Of a stretch of 64,000 nt of DNA, positions 1 through 11,096 are shown piece after piece. The stretch comes from Flavobacterium sp. KJJ (lineage in GTDB: Bacteria > Bacteroidota > Bacteroidia > Flavobacteriales > Flavobacteriaceae), in contig NZ_JARP01000002.1 of assembly GCF_000708595.2 (NCBI RefSeq), forward strand, positions 1 through 64,000. Reading direction: 5' to 3'. Each line of letters begins with the position of its first letter. The stretch's first letter is position 1. The notes under the pieces were generated by a model. The model saw nothing but the letters and a program-made list of their open reading frames with translations, had not been told where the DNA came from and ran no database searches. The translations under genes and the position numbers were made by a program.

Positions 1-769
1 CATTTGTCGCGCCTTCAATGTATCCGACCAGGATCTGCTTGAAAGCGCCTTCCTCATTGGTCATGTCCAGCCATACACGGTTTTTTTCAAGATCAGCTGT
101 TTTTGATGTGCCTGCCGGTTTGAAAAACTGGCCGTTATTATTGCCGGCTCTTCGCATCGAATTGGCAAAACTTATGCTGCCGGCCGCTTTTGCTCCCATA
201 AAGAAAGACTGTCCGGCGGCAATGTAGCCGCTCGGCACATTGATGTTGGTTCCAGCCGCCCCCCCTGACGGTGCTTTCTGGGTTCCTGCCCCTCCGCTCA
301 AATTGTAAGTGGCGTAGTCATCTGAATTGTATTTATAGCTTGGGCCCAGAACTACCGGGGTATTATGTGTCCAGAAATACATTGTTCCCACCAAGAAAAG
401 ATTCGCATTTATAAAATCGTCGGCAGACAGTGCAGAAGGATACGGGTTTCCTATTAAGTAATAGGTGCTTGGCACAGCTGTTTCCCCTGCTATAGTTCCA
501 TTATTGGGAACTCCGATAAAACTGGCAGTATAAGGGGTCCTCACTGTATTTGAAAAAGTTTCCGGACCGCGGATAATATAGCCTTTGCCCGCTGTCATAA
601 AACTAGTACTCGGATTGGCCACCCATTTTGTATTTTCCCAGCTTAAATATTTATCACTCAAAGTCAATGGCGAAACTCCTCCCAGGGTCTGGGCTTTTAC
701 TGGAGTGGACCAATATACATAATCGGCCTGGCGAATGTCTACGCTGTTGCGCTTGTAAGTAATATTGCC
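1..769. repeat. Left arm of a long inverted repeat (adhesin C-terminal cassette)
   Basis: Position p in 1-433 pairs with 13428-p on the opposite strand. I saw two mismatches, in the run of C residues near 270-276. Positions 600-769 pair with 12819-12988. Positions 434-599 have no partner because the other arm is deleted there. Identity stops abruptly at 769. The arm is cut by the window start, so the repeat is probably longer. Confidence 0.9.
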
Positions 770-3700
770 AGTATTCAACGAATTACTTGTAGTAGTCTGC
801 ATTAAATTTGCGCTGTCTTCAAAAGTTAATGTACCCGAAACCACAAATACTCCATTTGTAACTGTTAACGTTCTTTTAGATTTAATCACAACATTTGCAC
901 TATTGCTTACGGTACAAGAACAAGCATTAACATCTTGATCTAGAGTAAAGTTTCCTCTAAAATCAACCGCATCATTTATCGTGGGATCAGCTCCGTACGA
1001 CCATGTAGTACCATTCCAGATATTCGCTGCTCCTATGGTTACTGAAGATGAGTATGTTATCGTACAACCATTATCAATTGCAAATTTATAAGTTCCTGGA
1101 GGTAAACCTGAAATAGTCATCGAAGTTCCAGTGATTACAACATTAGAAACTACTGTTCCATTATCTTGAAGTAAAGTTCCAGAAGCTGGTAAACCACTTA
1201 AGGCAATTTGTCCAGTTGAAACAACACATGTTGGCTGATTAATAGTTCCTACTGTTGGAGCTACATAATTAGGTTTTACTACTAAACTAATATTTAAATT
1301 AACTGTACATCCGCTTGCAGTTGTAAGTGTCATTGTTCCAGGATATGTTCCTGCTGTTGTACCGCCAGGAACATTAATTCCTGTTAAAGTTCCTCCGCCT
1401 GCTGCAAATGCAAACGCAGTAGAAGCTTGATCTGTCAAAGTTGCCCAATCAATACTGTAGCTAGTAGGATTTGCTGTTGTAGCAGAGTAAACCATCCCTG
1501 TTGTTTGTGCAGTTGCACTTACACAAACTGCATTAATGACTGCCGGAGTAGCTGCCGTTGTTATAGTTGGTAAAGGATTTACTTTTATAAAGACAACAGC
1601 TGAAACATTTACGCATGGACCAGAAGTAATTGTTCTTCTAAACCATGTACTTTGTGTTAATGTGCCAGGTGTATAATTCTGAGCATTATTAGTTCCAGAT
1701 GCAGCTGCAAAACCACTGCCACTGCTTGTTGTACTGCTTTCCCATAAATAAGTGTAAGTTCCGTTACCTGTTGGAGCTGTCCCTGCAATAGCACCTGGTA
1801 AGCTTCCTGCACATATAGGTTGTGAATAATATGTAGTAGCATATAAATTTTTACCTGTACCAACACAAGGATCAGGAAATGTTGTATTGTTCGCAGCAAT
1901 TAAAACTGTACCCGAATTACCCAAAAGTGCATTTTCGACTACAGATTGACTGCTTGCAGCATGACAAGCTGTATTTATAGCATAAGAACCACAAGTAGTA
2001 CCGGTTGGTGTACCGTAACTAGCAAAACTTACTGTATTAAAATAAGTTCCTGCTGGTGCAGTAAAACTTGCATTATTACCTTCTACAACTTGTGCACAAA
2101 GTATTCCCGAAGTTCCATTTGTATACGTTATTATATTGTTTCCTACTGCTGGATTTACAGTTACAGTAGTTGCAATAGAATTTGCACTTGTACAAGTTCC
2201 GTTTTGTATAACTGCCCTGAATTGAGTAGAAGCTGTTAAAGCTCCTGAAGTGTATGATGTTAACCCAGCTGTGGATGCAATATCAGTCCAAGCAGTAAAC
2301 GGACTAACAGATGATTGCCATTTTACAACTGTACCTTTTTGTCCTGATAGTATAAGCAGTCCGCTTGTACTGCCAGAGCAAATTGTTGTTCCGCCACTAA
2401 CAGTTCCTCCAACAGTTGGAGCGCTATAAGTAATCGTAACTACATTACTTGGATTAAAAGTACATGTTGCGCCGGATACATTATTAATTGCATTACGTCT
2501 AAATTGATATACTATATCGTTAGCAGTACTATTTGTAACTGCTATCGGATCATATGTCCTTGATGTTGCACCAGAAATATTAGTAAACCCACCGCCATCT
2601 ATTTGTTGTTGCCACTGGAAACTAATATTTGGATTTACCATATTGGCATCACCACTATTATACTGAAGTGAACCGTTAATAACAGCCGGATCTCCTGCAC
2701 CACAATAATTAATTGTAGCAGGAGCTACAATTGTATTTGCAGCTGGATCAAACGGAATTATATCAAAAGTAACTCTATTCGCACCTGCATTTTCATAATA
2801 ATCTAAGATAAAAGTTGGGTTTGCAGGTAAATTAACTAATATGTAATCATAGGTTGTTGCACCTTGTTCAACCCATCTGTCAAAAAGATAAGTAGCACCA
2901 CCATCAGTGGACAATCTTACACCATCATCTCCAGTCACTTTGATAAAATAACAACCCGCTGGTCTGGTAGAATTCATACGATAACGTACTGCAAAACCTT
3001 CGGTATACATTGAAGCTCGGACTGTTCCATTTGAATATACTGGTTGGCAAGAAGTATTTGAACCAAAGTTTTCATCAAAATTTTCTGTTCCTATGGTATA
3101 ATAACCTGCATAATTGGCATTAGTAAAAGGAGCCGGTTGGGCACCTCCTGCATTATAAATATGACCAATCCAAGTATTGGTTCCTGCTGCAGTTTGACTA
3201 TCTAAATTATTACCTGTTGCAGTTTGAGTAACTGTAATTCCGGAGCTTCCTGCTGTTCCTGCTGTTCCATTGTTAGCACAATTTGGAGTAGTTAAAACTA
3301 CTTTTATTACTCCTGAAATTGGTGAAACCCAGCCTGTAATTGAAGCACCAGAACCCGTACCATTCACACTCGTTAAAACAGTATTTGTAGCATCATCTAA
3401 AACTAATATATTTTCATTAAAACTTGCAAAAGCGTTGGGTACAGAAAAAGTATAAGTAAAACCGCTTATTACATTAACTAAAGCATATTGACCTGCAGAT
3501 GCATTTCCTGCAGTTGTATAAGTTGTTCCATTATCTGTACAAAAAGAATATGGTCCCCCAACTGAACTAGAAAACGAGCCGTTTACTGTAACTGTTGGAG
3601 TGGTGGTCATCTGAACAGAGTTACCACAAGATGTAGCCAAAACATTAAAAGTTGTTGTAGCTGCTAAATTTCCAGTTGGCAGATTTATAGTGCCGCCTGT

Positions 3701-5060
3701 TCCTGCAACTGCAGTACCTATAGCAACATTGCTTGCATTTCGAAGTTGGTAACTCACCCCAACTTCAGATAATGCTACAGTAACATTAGTGCCACTTCCT
3801 GCACAAACAGCCGTTGAGGTTGTTGCAACTGTTTTATTTAAAGGAGCTCCTAAAATTGTCTGGGCCGGAGTAGTAAAAACTACATTTCCTGGACCTGCTC
3901 CATTAGAATTTGAAGCAAACCAAAAGGGGCCTTCATAAACGAGATCAAAAGTAAGATTGTTTGAGCCAGCAGCAAGATTGGTTCCATAAACAGGTCCTGC
4001 TGTAGCATTTGATGCTTGTATTGAAAAAGTATAAGTTCGGCTAGCTCCTGGAGCTAAATTTCCAGCATCTACTCTTACATTGTAATCATTCCAAGAGGTT
4101 CCATTCGTATTCCATTTCGCTCCAATATTAATATCTGGCGTTCCACCTGCACCATCAGTCCAAGTTGCAGTACCCGTATTGGTAATAGTAACAGTTACGT
4201 TTCTAGTTTCTCCTGGGCACCACGTTACTGATCCAGCGTTTACACTTGTAATTGAGCTTTTATAAGTTAAAGGTTTTAAAGCCACTAATATTGCGCCATT
4301 TCTTTGACTAGAACTTAAATCAACAATCCCATTTCCTGTGCTGCCGGCTGTAACCTTATTCCCCCAAGCCGCTCCTACTGTGGAATTGGCTGGTGTATTT
4401 ATTCTTTCATCATAGAGTTCTGTTAATGTTCCAGGTGAGGTAGTTCTCCAATTATCCCAAGTTGGAGAAGAATTTGCCGCCTGAGCAAACATAATTATTG
4501 TTGCATAAGGGGAAACCGTTGTAACAGCACTTGCTGTTGCAGTACTTGCATTTGATGTATTAAGTGCTGGTGATGAGACATCGAAAGTGCTTGCGATATC
4601 TACACCCGAAAATGCAACTATAGCTCCAACTCCTCCGTTATTATCTGAAGCTAATGCAAAATTATAAGTAAGTGGTTCAGTTGCAGTAGCAATTTTATAC
4701 AAAACTGCACCCCAGCGAGGATTACCAGAAGTAGTTAATGAACCGCCACGAATCAAAGTCCAACCAGTTAATGATGGATTTGAAAGCGCATTTGAATTAT
4801 TTGAATTAACTTGAGCTATGTTAACAATCATAACATCGCCAGCTACAACGCCCGAAGGTTTATTAATAGTCAAAAAATTATTAGATGTAGTATTAGTTGT
4901 TGCAATACCTCTTTGTACAATCTGTCCATAACTAAAAGTCATCACAAAAAACATCCCCAAACAAATCAACCTAAAACTAGGAGTAAAAGATCTTTCCTCA
5001 GAAGAATTAAAAGTTTTTAAAAATAAAGAACGAACGAATAAAAGTAGTTTTCGGGTCATA
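1..5060 (-). CDS. Large T9SS-secreted adhesin-like protein with lectin-like and PA14-like segments (3' end outside window)
   Basis: The frame is open from the ATG at 5058-5060 to the window edge, about 1,686 codons without a stop. The N-terminus has a roughly 30-residue extension before a hydrophobic stretch ending TFSYG|QIV, so it is a signal peptide with a long n-region. Residues about 637-770 (3150-2750) resemble a PA14 domain (GDDGVRL, FDRW). Residues about 995-1080 (2075-1820) resemble a SUEL/rhamnose-binding lectin (SFASYGTPTG, CHAAS, DPCVGTGK). Between them lie several Cys-containing Ig-like repeats. The C-terminal part (769 to 1) is the cassette shared with two genes downstream, which there ends in a T9SS sorting domain; that end is off the window here. 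Likely a cell-surface or secreted adhesin, by inference. The missing C-terminus cannot be assessed. Confidence 0.82.
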
Positions 5061-5344
5061 GGCGTGGTATTAAATTTTGTTTTTGGCGTAAAAAGAAAAT
5101 AAAATAGTGCTGCATTTTTGATGCAATACTTTAATTTTGGCTTTTTAAACTTAAAAATAAAAGTTAATATCCTGTTTTTCAAACAGAATAAAACTCATTA
5201 TATTATCGTACAAAAATATTATAATTCAGCACACGCACAACATTTTAGCTATTTTCTTTTTGAGAATTAGTAAAAAATCAGTACGAAATTTAACGCAAAA
5301 TTGATTATTTGTGCCACTTATAGTTAAAAAGAAAGAAAAAACTC

Positions 5345-5815
5345 ATGGATTCAATTTGCACTCAAAAAGAAGCTTTACAGAAATTAGAACACTTTTGTGC
5401 CTATCAAGAGCGTTGTCACGATGAAGTAATTTCAAAATTGTACAGCTTAAAAATGACTTCTGACGAAATCAATAATATTGTAGTTCAGCTCATTGAAGGA
5501 AATTTTTTAAATGAAACTCGGTTTGCCTGCAGTTTTGCAAGAGGCAAGCATCGAATCAAGTTTTGGGGAAAAATTAGAATTACAAACGAGCTCAAGGCAA
5601 GACATATTTCTTCTACAAATATTACTCTTGCTCTTAAGGAGATTTCGCCTGAGGAATACGAAACAAACTTCAATAATCTTTCTGAAAGATATTGGGAAAG
5701 CATAAATGAAAAAAACGTTCTCAAAAAAAGAAAAAAGTTTTGCGATTATCTTCTTCGTCGTGGATATGAAAGTAATTTAGTTTATGATAAAGCAAAAGAA
5801 TTGGAACTACATTAG
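5345..5815 (+). CDS. recX: Regulatory protein RecX
   Basis: A 156-residue all-helical protein built of three-helix repeats typical of RecX (ALQKLEHFCAYQERC...EVISKL, then LIEGNFLNETRFACSFARGK). RecX binds RecA filaments and modulates their activity in recombination and the SOS response, in the cytoplasm. Length is within the usual 150-160 residues for Bacteroidota. No recA is nearby. It is isolated between two large surface-protein genes and inside the segment bounded by the inverted repeats, so any inversion there would carry it along. Confidence 0.85.
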   Translation: MDSICTQKEALQKLEHFCAYQERCHDEVISKLYSLKMTSDEINNIVVQLIEGNFLNETRFACSFARGKHRIKFWGKIRITNELKARHISSTNITLALKEISPEEYETNFNNLSERYWESINEKNVLKKRKKFCDYLLRRGYESNLVYDKAKELELH

Positions 5816-6302
5816 TTTTTTTTGCAAATACCTGATATCTAATTTCTTAAAAAAAGAAGCGTTATTTATCAGAAAACCCTCGCTCTAAAAAATGTTACAT
5901 TTTTACGAATTTTTCAGTCTAACTCGCGTTTTTTGAATTATAAATTTAAAAAGTAATTGTTTTTACATCTTATTTTATGAATTTTCTTATATTTTAAATT
6001 GTTGATTTATAGGAAATAACATAAAATAGCAAATTTAGCCATGTAGTTTATCGATTAATTCAAACACTTCATCGATTATTCGGCCTTTATAAAAACCATC
6101 ATTATTACTAACTCGTAGATGTATCTATCTTTGTCGGGTCAAAGTCCTATGCCAGCATAACAACTTGATAGAAAACATTTAACATGACTATTTGGCTTCT
6201 CTCAAGTGTTAGTTTTTGAATTTATATAAATTCAAAAAATGGCGCGTGCTTTTAAGACAAAATAAAAAAACACTTTTTAAAATTAAATGCCACGATTTAA
6301 TT
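5816..6302. other. Gene-free stretch upstream of the second adhesin gene
   Basis: AT-rich intergenic DNA with no supported gene. It contains TATCTTTG at 6126-6133, which fits the Bacteroidota -7 element. I see no good TTG at the expected distance upstream. If used, it would give a leader of about 160 nt before the ATG at 6303. A 29-codon open stretch on the minus strand (6035-6124) is too short to call. Confidence 0.4.
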
Positions 6303-9300
6303 ATGATTAAAAAATTACTTTTGAATTTTTTATTTTTATTGTTGCCCTTTTTTGGATTTAGCCAGTTAGCGCCGGGCAGCTATATTATAAATTCTTCACA
6401 GCCAAATCCTTTTAAGAGTTTAGCAAGTGCAATTACCAGTCTTAACAACAATAACGGTATAAGCGGTCCTGTGACTTTGTTAATAGATGAAAATCAAACT
6501 GTTTCTTCAACTATTGTTATCAATCAATTTGCTGGTTTAAGTGCAACTAACACTTTGACTATTAAGCCAAACACTGCAAAAAATATTACAATTACCGGTA
6601 ATATGGGGAACTCTAGTACTTCACCGTTAATTAAGTTAGATGCCACAGACTATGTAACAATAGACGGAAGCAACAATAACACAACGTCTAGTAATCTAAT
6701 AATTACAAATACCTCTTTGTCAAATTATAACAATTACGACCAAGTGCATTCTGCAATTTTGTGGCTTGCCAATAAAACCGGAAATGGCGCAACAAATAAT
6801 ACAATAAAAAATATTCAATTTGTAGGTTCGAGTACAGATGCAACATCTGCAACATCTGCTGGAATAGTATTTAGTGAAACCACTAACATGCAAACTGCTG
6901 AAACTACTTCAAATTCAAACAACAATATTTCAAACAATGTTTTTACAAAAATGAAATTTGGAATTTGGGTTCTAGGTGGTACTGGATCCTCAGCATACAA
7001 TCAAAATCTGACAATTGATAAAAATACTTTTGGCTCTTCAACAGATTATATTGTTGTAAATGCGATTAAACTTTCGAATACTCAAAATACGATTGTTACT
7101 GGAAACACTATTGCAGGTGTTTCAATGTCCTCAACTGCTACTTTTATAAGTGGAATTAGTTTATACAATAAAAGTCTTAATTGTACGATTGCTCAGAATA
7201 AAATTTCAGGTATAAGAAGTGCATCATTAGCGAGTGGTATCCACATCAATATCGATTCGAGCATAACTTCTAATTTAAATATTTACAATAATTTTATTAC
7301 AAATATTGCTTCCTCTGGTAATAACGCTTTCGATTATAATAATGCTGGACACGGAATCTATGTAGCTGGCGGAAATAAAGTGAATTTATTTTTTAATACA
7401 GTCGTTCTTAATGTAAATCAAAATGTACTTTGTGCGGCTTTATTTATTAATAGTGCAAGTAATTTAGATGTTAGAAATAATATCTTTTATAATTCTCAAA
7501 CAGGATCAGGTCTAAAGTATGCAGTTTATTCAATACCTGGCAGCAATGCTATATTTTCTGCAATAAACAGAAATGATTACATAACAAGTACTGGAGGTCT
7601 TATTGGGCATTTAGGAAGTTCTGACGCTGCAACAATAGCAAATTGGAGAACACTAACCGGAAAAGATCAAGAATCTTTAAATATTGCACCTACTTTTACA
7701 AGTACTTCAGATTTTCATTTAGTATCAGGAAATGTAAACAATGAGAATTTAGCAGGTATTGCAATTTCAGGAATCACAACAGATATAGATGGACAAACAA
7801 GAACAAAACCTTACATGGGTGCTGATGAAATATTCAGTTGTACACCTCCTGCAATAACTACTCAGCCAACTGCTCCAACAGCAACCTGCTCTGGAAGTGG
7901 TATACAAACTATTTCAGTTACTGCTACTGGAACAACAATAGCTTATACTTGGAAAAAAGCTGGAACAGCTGTAACAAATGGAGGTGTTTTTAGTGGTCAA
8001 GGAACAGCAACACTGACACTAACAAATCCAACAACAGCTGACCAAGGAAATTATACTGTAGAAATTACTGGTGCTTGTACTCCAGCAGTGACATCGAGTA
8101 TTGTAGCCGTAACAGTAAATGCTGCACCAGCAATAACTACTCAGCCAACAGCGCCAACTCCAACATGTCCAGGAAGCGGTACGCAAACAATTTCAGTTAT
8201 TGCAACTGGAACTGGATTAACATATGTTTGGAAAAAAGGTACAACAACTATTAATAACGGAGGGGTTTACAGTGGGCAAGGCTCAAATACATTAACGATA
8301 ACAAATACTACTGCAGCGGAAGAAGGCAGTTATACAGTGGAAATAACTGGTACTTGTTCTCCTGCCGTAACATCAAATGCTGTAACAGTATCAACAATTG
8401 TTACTGATAGAGGAAGATCAAAAGGAGGAAAACATATTTGTCCTGGAGATGCTACTCCAACGATGACTGTGTATAATTTTAATGGTCCTGGTGACGTTGT
8501 ATATTCAGACCCAAGTAAAATTACAAGATGGGAATATACAGATGATCCTTCAAATGGAGCTAACACGTGGGTTGCTATTCCTGGAACGGCTGGGCAAACG
8601 AGCATTTCTCCAACCGGAACTTTGACAGCTCTAAGAACATATAGAGCTGTAGCTAAAAACGGAAGCTGTGCTGAACAATATTCTATCGAAACAAGAGTAG
8701 ATGTAGATGCGCCAACTGTAATTACATCACAATCAACAGCAACTCAATCAAGATGTCAAAATGTTGCCTTTTCAGCAATTTCAGTAATTGCAACAGGAAC
8801 TAATCTTCAATATCAATGGTACAGCAATAATGTAAACAGCAACTCAGGAGGAACTTCTTTGGGAACTGCTGCGCAAACAAATACATATACACCCTCATCA
8901 GCAACAATAGGAACATTATATTACTATTGTATTGTACGAGGTAATTGTGGCCAGGTTACAAGTGCAGTTTCAGGAGCCTTCATTACAAATGCTTTTCCTT
9001 CGGCACCAGTTGCAACTGTAACTTCACAGCCTAATTGTGCATCATCTACAGGAACTATTACAGTTACTGCGCCAACCGGTACTGGCATCACTTACAGTAT
9101 TAACGGAACAGACTATTTTACTTCTGGCGTTTTCAGCTCTGTTGCTGTTGGTTCTTATACAGTAACTGCAAAAAATAGTTCTGACTGTATTTCAACAATG
9201 GCAACTCAGTTACAAGTTCAACCAGCAACATCTAAAACTTGGAACGGCTCAGCTAGCAGCAACTGGAGTGTTGATGCAAACTGGACTCCATCAGGTGTTC

Positions 9301-10919
9301 CAACTTCATCAGATTGTGTTGTTATACCTGCAGGTGTTACAAATAGTCCAGTTATTTCAGGAACAGCAGGCAATTTCTATGCCTACACAATTACTGTAAA
9401 TGATAAAGCATCTCTAACGGTTCAAAGTAAAAACACATTAAATGTTACGAATGCTGTTACGGTTTTATCATCTTCATCTCCGGCTTCGACGGGTAATTTA
9501 ACTTTTGAAGACAGTGCTAATTTATTGCAGACTAGTACCGATCCGAATATTAATACTGGTGTTATTAATTATCAGCGTACAAGTACACCTATCCGCCAAG
9601 CCGATTATGTGTATTGGTCGTCTCCTGTAAAAGGACAAAATTTATATAATATTTCTCCCTTAACAGCCAGTGATAAATATTTGAGCTGGGAAACTACAAA
9701 ATGGTTAGCTAATCCTAGTACTAATATCATGATACCTGGTAAGGGATATATTATTCGCGGGCCTGAAACGTATTCTAACACGGCAAGAACTGCATTTTCT
9801 GCAACTTTTACTGGTACGCCTAATAACGGAAACATTTCGGGAGAAACGGCAGTTGCAAGTAAATATTATTTAGTTGGAAATCCTTACCCATCTGCATTAG
9901 ATGCTGATGCCTTTATTATGGGTAATAACTTTCTAGTAGGAACGCTTTATTTCTGGACTCATAATACTCCGGTAGTTCTTGGTCCAAATTATAAATATAA
10001 TTCAGATGATTATGCTACTTACAATTTAAGTGGAGGTACAGGAACGAAAGCGGCAACTTCAGGAACTAACGCAACAGGAAACAATATAAATGTACCAAGC
10101 GGTTATATTGGTACAGGGCAATCCTTTTTTGTAGGATCTAAAGCTCCAGGTACAATTAGTTTTACTAATTTAATGCGAAAGGGCGATAATCGTAATACAC
10201 AATTTTTCAAACCAAGTACGACCTCAAAAACAACTGCTCTCGAAAAAAATCGTGTATGGCTAAATATGACTAATGAAGAAGGTGCTTTTAAGCAAATGAT
10301 GGTTGGTTATATTGAAGGTGCTACAAATGATTATGAAGACATGTACGACGGATTAACTTTTGATGGTAATAAATATATTGACTTTTATAGTATAAACAAT
10401 ACCAATAAACTTGTAATTCAAGGACGAGCACTTCCTTTTGCAGATACTGATTTAGTGCCACTAGGATATCGTACAACAGTTGAAGGAGAATTTACTATTT
10501 CTATAGATCAAGCAGACGGAAGCTTGAGCACTCAGCCAATTTATCTAGAAGATAAAACAACTGGAACCATTAACGATTTGCGTGCAGGAAATTATACGTT
10601 TAAAACAGTAGCAGGAACTTTTGCAGATCGTTTTGTGCTTCGTTACACAAGTAAAACATTAGGAACAGGTGATTTTGAAAATATCGAAAATGGTATTCTT
10701 GTTTCTGTAAAAGATAAAATCATCAAGGTGCTGTCTTCTAAAGAAAATATAAAAGAGATTAATGTTTATGATATTTCAGGAAGACTGCTTTTCAATAAAA
10801 ATAAAATTGATCAAACTGAATTTCAAATTTCAAACCTGCAATCCAGTAATCAAGTATTAATTGTAAAAATAACTTTAGATAATAGCTATATAGAAAGTAA
10901 AAAAATCATTTTCAATTAA
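6303..10919 (+). CDS. T9SS-secreted beta-helix/Ig-repeat surface protein
   Basis: About 1,538 residues from the ATG at 6303. That start is preferred over a TTG at 6216 because it begins a clean signal peptide (MIKKLLLNFLFLLLPFFGFS|Q). The first 500 residues are rich in N-x-I/F-x-x-N rungs (NNTIKNIQF, NTIVTGNTI, NLNIYNNFI), typical of a right-handed parallel beta-helix (pectate-lyase-like fold). Two tandem Ig-like repeats follow (ITTQPTAP starts at about 7855 and 8139), then further Cys-rich beta domains. The shared C-terminal cassette (QADYVYWSSPVKG; DYEDMYDGLTFDG) and a T9SS sorting domain, probably the ChiA-like type C class, complete it. The family is known to cross the outer membrane by T9SS; substrate and function are not visible. 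It is the most diverged copy of the three. Confidence 0.85.
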   Translation: MIKKLLLNFLFLLLPFFGFSQLAPGSYIINSSQPNPFKSLASAITSLNNNNGISGPVTLLIDENQTVSSTIVINQFAGLSATNTLTIKPNTAKNITITGNMGNSSTSPLIKLDATDYVTIDGSNNNTTSSNLIITNTSLSNYNNYDQVHSAILWLANKTGNGATNNTIKNIQFVGSSTDATSATSAGIVFSETTNMQTAETTSNSNNNISNNVFTKMKFGIWVLGGTGSSAYNQNLTIDKNTFGSSTDYIVVNAIKLSNTQNTIVTGNTIAGVSMSSTATFISGISLYNKSLNCTIAQNKISGIRSASLASGIHINIDSSITSNLNIYNNFITNIASSGNNAFDYNNAGHGIYVAGGNKVNLFFNTVVLNVNQNVLCAALFINSASNLDVRNNIFYNSQTGSGLKYAVYSIPGSNAIFSAINRNDYITSTGGLIGHLGSSDAATIANWRTLTGKDQESLNIAPTFTSTSDFHLVSGNVNNENLAGIAISGITTDIDGQTRTKPYMGADEIFSCTPPAITTQPTAPTATCSGSGIQTISVTATGTTIAYTWKKAGTAVTNGGVFSGQGTATLTLTNPTTADQGNYTVEITGACTPAVTSSIVAVTVNAAPAITTQPTAPTPTCPGSGTQTISVIATGTGLTYVWKKGTTTINNGGVYSGQGSNTLTITNTTAAEEGSYTVEITGTCSPAVTSNAVTVSTIVTDRGRSKGGKHICPGDATPTMTVYNFNGPGDVVYSDPSKITRWEYTDDPSNGANTWVAIPGTAGQTSISPTGTLTALRTYRAVAKNGSCAEQYSIETRVDVDAPTVITSQSTATQSRCQNVAFSAISVIATGTNLQYQWYSNNVNSNSGGTSLGTAAQTNTYTPSSATIGTLYYYCIVRGNCGQVTSAVSGAFITNAFPSAPVATVTSQPNCASSTGTITVTAPTGTGITYSINGTDYFTSGVFSSVAVGSYTVTAKNSSDCISTMATQLQVQPATSKTWNGSASSNWSVDANWTPSGVPTSSDCVVIPAGVTNSPVISGTAGNFYAYTITVNDKASLTVQSKNTLNVTNAVTVLSSSSPASTGNLTFEDSANLLQTSTDPNINTGVINYQRTSTPIRQADYVYWSSPVKGQNLYNISPLTASDKYLSWETTKWLANPSTNIMIPGKGYIIRGPETYSNTARTAFSATFTGTPNNGNISGETAVASKYYLVGNPYPSALDADAFIMGNNFLVGTLYFWTHNTPVVLGPNYKYNSDDYATYNLSGGTGTKAATSGTNATGNNINVPSGYIGTGQSFFVGSKAPGTISFTNLMRKGDNRNTQFFKPSTTSKTTALEKNRVWLNMTNEEGAFKQMMVGYIEGATNDYEDMYDGLTFDGNKYIDFYSINNTNKLVIQGRALPFADTDLVPLGYRTTVEGEFTISIDQADGSLSTQPIYLEDKTTGTINDLRAGNYTFKTVAGTFADRFVLRYTSKTLGTGDFENIENGILVSVKDKIIKVLSSKENIKEINVYDISGRLLFNKNKIDQTEFQISNLQSSNQVLIVKITLDNSYIESKKIIFN

Positions 10920-10939
10920 TCGCATCAAAATAAGTAATA

Positions 10940-10969
10940 AAAATCCGACAACGTGAGTTGCCGGATTTT
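10940..10969 (+). terminator. Rho-independent terminator after the beta-helix surface gene
   Basis: An AAAATCCGACAAC / GTTGCCGGATTTT stem with a GTGA loop, followed by a T-run, 20 bp after the stop codon. Confidence 0.8.
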
Positions 10970-11096
10970 TGTGTGTAATATGTTAGTCATAATTAAACTA
11001 TAAATCATAAAACAAATAGCTAAGTTTTAAAATAATCAGTTAAAATGAAGCACATAAACTTTAACTAAAAACCCAAATCTAAACCAACAAAATTGT

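Noticed and set aside
18..227. A 69-residue plus-strand frame identical to one at 13201-13410 on the minus strand
   Set aside because: Both are antisense to the adhesin C-terminal cassette; the identity only reflects the inverted repeat.
6035..6124. Minus-strand 29-codon open stretch with protein-like composition in the gap before the beta-helix gene
   Set aside because: Too short, no start codon, and preceded by a stop; could be chance or an old fragment.
7855..8400. Regular repeats that might suggest a CRISPR or VNTR
   Set aside because: They are tandem Ig-like coding repeats in frame, with no direct short repeat/spacer pattern.
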